Assembly: GCA_041917975.1 (NCBI GenBank)
Contig: JAYRWN010000299.1
Coordinates: forward strand, 1-8,530
DNA from: JAYRWN01 sp041917975
Lineage (GTDB): Bacteria; Bacteroidota; Bacteroidia; Chitinophagales; Saprospiraceae
DNA length: 8,530 bases
Direction: 5' to 3'
The notes below the pieces were generated by a model that made no database searches, was not told the origin of the DNA, and worked only from the letters and a program-made list of their open reading frames with translations. The position numbers and the translations under genes are program-made. Shown here in pieces: positions 7,442-8,530 of the stretch (positions within the stretch are counted from its first letter, which is position 1; the number at the start of each line of letters is the position of its first letter).

Positions 7442-7509
7442 AGTGAGAGTTTTTTCGTATAGTTCAAGAAAGAGGTTAATGGGCAAAAAATTGACCTCTT
7501 TTTCTTTTT
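7442..7509 (+). repeat. Element copy B (AGTGAGAG-T6 box plus terminator hairpin)
   Basis: This is the second copy of the element described at 7235. The box is AGTGAGAGTTTTTT (7442-7455) and the GAGGTT arm begins at 7472. It starts 207 bases after copy A, with 147 bases between the copies that include the minus-strand terminator. The hairpin loop (GGGCAAAAA) and linker differ from copy A while box, stem and spacing are kept. Confidence 0.6.
7468..7509 (+). terminator. Rho-independent terminator-like hairpin, copy B
   Basis: A 9-bp stem pairs 7472-7480 (GAGGTTAAT) with 7490-7498 (ATTGACCTC), with one T-G pair. It extends outward through A-T pairs to about 7468/7502. TTTTTCTTTTT follows the stem core. 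The opposite strand shows a weaker tail (CTTTCTT), so it may also partly terminate the transcript coming from the gene at 7581. Confidence 0.65.
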
Positions 7510-7580
7510 AACGGATAGTTCGATACAATTGTGAATGCTCCTGCAATCTTTTTTTAAGAAAATCTTAAATTTTTCTTCAG

Positions 7581-8530
7581 TTAGACCAGTTTTTCCTCCA
7601 GTTTCTGTTTCCAGTAAACAAATCCATCTACTAAGGCCGAGTTGATATGTTCGTGGTCAATGACCTGGAAGGTAAATTGTTCATTGACTTGTTGCTGCAG
7701 GCGCCATTCCTGCCGATATCGGTTACGGCCTAACGTACGCACGAGGTTCACCAGTTCTTCGACGGTATTCAGCTGCCACTCTACCGAATAGAGGTTTTTA
7801 TCAATTGACCACAGATAGGTGGCCATTGAATCCAGCAACTCCCAACAAAAATGGCGCATTTTCTGGCCTTCAATGACGAAGACAAATCCGAAATAAGGTT
7901 CCAGGGAGAACCTGATCTTTTGATTGACTTGCTGGAGTTTACCGGCCAGGTACATAATCTGTTTGGCATTACGGGCTCCTTTTAGCAAAAGAAATTCATT
8001 CAACAGATGTTCCGGATCGGGCAGAAAACGGTTACCTAGTTCCGGTTCCAATTTTTCCAGTTCCTCCAGGATATCTTCCGGGGTAAAAAAGCTTTTGTCT
8101 TTCGGACTTAAATGTTCTCCGGATATTTTCATCAACCGCATGCCTTTTATTTGATCGATCACCTGATCATTGATCCGATTTAGTTGAGGTGAATGAGCTT
8201 GAATGTCTACAATTTCGTAATCTTCCATAAATATCTTGGCAGTGACATCCAAAGTTTTTCGTTTAAATAGTTTTTCAAAAAACGGCAGCAAATAGAAAAA
8301 CTCGGGAACCAGATGAGGATTATAGATGCGCATGAAAAGTGGTTCATTAAAATCTTTTTGGTTTTTTGTTAAGGAGACATAGCCTGGATGAAATTGAACC
8401 TCTACCCAGGGAAAAGCGAACTTTATAGTCTTTTCAGTTTTGATGGGTTCCCGTTTAATCATCGGACCCAAAAATGGTTCATGGACTTCAAATTCCTCGT
8501 CCTCATCATCTTCCTGAAAGTCGTCTTCCA
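7581..8530 (-). CDS. Hypothetical protein, N-terminus beyond window edge
   Basis: I do not recognise this protein. The frame is open to the window end, giving about 315 residues. Possible internal starts are ATG at 8462 and TTG at 8471. The sequence upstream of them is still protein-like, so the gene probably continues past 8530. The visible part starts with a very acidic run (11 of the first 14 residues are Asp or Glu), then a basic patch (MIKREPIKTEKTIKFAF). The rest is soluble mixed alpha/beta sequence with many aromatics: MRIYNPHLVPEFFYLLPFF, then a charged helix (EDILEELEKLEPELGNRF), LGRNRYRQEWRLQQQ, and a basic C-terminus (YWKQKLEEKLV). I see no signal peptide, membrane helix, Walker motif or zinc-binding Cys cluster. 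The acidic linker suggests the C-terminal domain of a larger cytoplasmic protein. Orientation matches the kinase gene, but a strong terminator separates them, so co-transcription is unlikely. Confidence 0.8.
   Translation of the reverse strand, partial: EDDFQEDDEDEEFEVHEPFLGPMIKREPIKTEKTIKFAFPWVEVQFHPGYVSLTKNQKDFNEPLFMRIYNPHLVPEFFYLLPFFEKLFKRKTLDVTAKIFMEDYEIVDIQAHSPQLNRINDQVIDQIKGMRLMKISGEHLSPKDKSFFTPEDILEELEKLEPELGNRFLPDPEHLLNEFLLLKGARNAKQIMYLAGKLQQVNQKIRFSLEPYFGFVFVIEGQKMRHFCWELLDSMATYLWSIDKNLYSVEWQLNTVEELVNLVRTLGRNRYRQEWRLQQQVNEQFTFQVIDHEHINSALVDGFVYWKQKLEEKLV

Larger units (their letters stand above)
7107..7580. other. Structured non-coding region between kinase and unknown gene
   Basis: No convincing gene lies here: short open frames overlap the structured elements and lack coding character. 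The region contains two related plus-strand elements (7235-7294 and 7442-7509), a minus-strand terminator (7381-7435) and a bulged inverted repeat (7176-7187 with 7226-7236). The kinase promoter should lie in about 7107-7175, but I cannot place a convincing Bacteroidota -7/-33 pair there. Confidence 0.75.

Noticed and set aside
7222..7509. CRISPR-like spaced repeats
   Set aside because: There are only two copies, their spacing is far larger than a CRISPR unit, and each carries its own hairpin with T-run. No cas gene is present.
7924..8154. Plus-strand open frame of 76 codons opposite the unknown gene
   Set aside because: It is antisense to a longer frame with better protein character, and its translation is Ser/Arg-rich with no motif.

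Overview
The window is from a member of the Bacteroidota. The evidence is a SusC/SusD-type outer-membrane importer, lipoproteins with Cys-ending signal peptides, no strong Shine-Dalgarno sequences, and a four-helix LytS/YehU-type histidine kinase. The AT-rich spacers suggest an environmental lineage (Saprospiria, Chitinophagia or Cytophagia), but the class is a guess.

Positions 1-5462 (+) carry one tightly packed set of four genes: a SusC-like TonB-dependent receptor truncated at its 5' end by the window edge, a SusD-like lipoprotein of the SusD-like_2 type, a lipoprotein with an Ig-like domain and a BT_2262-like C-terminal half, and a small lipoprotein of the Lipid_bd type. The gaps are 12, 28 and 14 bases, so this is very probably one transcript. 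The order and family content match the Bacteroides thetaiotaomicron BT2264-BT2263-BT2262-BT2261 set, whose products form one SusCD-plus-two-lipoproteins complex that crystallised with bound peptide. An oligopeptide importer is therefore the best functional guess, by analogy. No glycoside hydrolase, sulfatase or SusR/ECF regulator is visible.

Positions 5463-5936 are an AT-rich spacer between convergent genes. I see no strong terminator in it. It does hold a 27-codon stretch, in frame after the kinase stop, that reads like a protein C-terminus.

Positions 5937-7106 (-) encode the sensor histidine kinase. No response regulator gene is in the window.

Positions 7107-7580 are non-coding and unusually structured. 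They hold two diverged copies of a ~60-68 base element on the + strand. Each copy starts with AGTGAGAGTTTTTT and has, exactly 30 bases later, a GAGGTT...CCTC hairpin followed by a T-run. Between the copies is a strong minus-strand intrinsic terminator (11-bp perfect stem plus a long T-run), which probably ends the transcript of the gene to the right. This is the least explained part of the window.

Positions 7581-8530 (-) encode the C-terminal ~315 residues of a protein I do not recognise, with a very acidic segment at the window edge.
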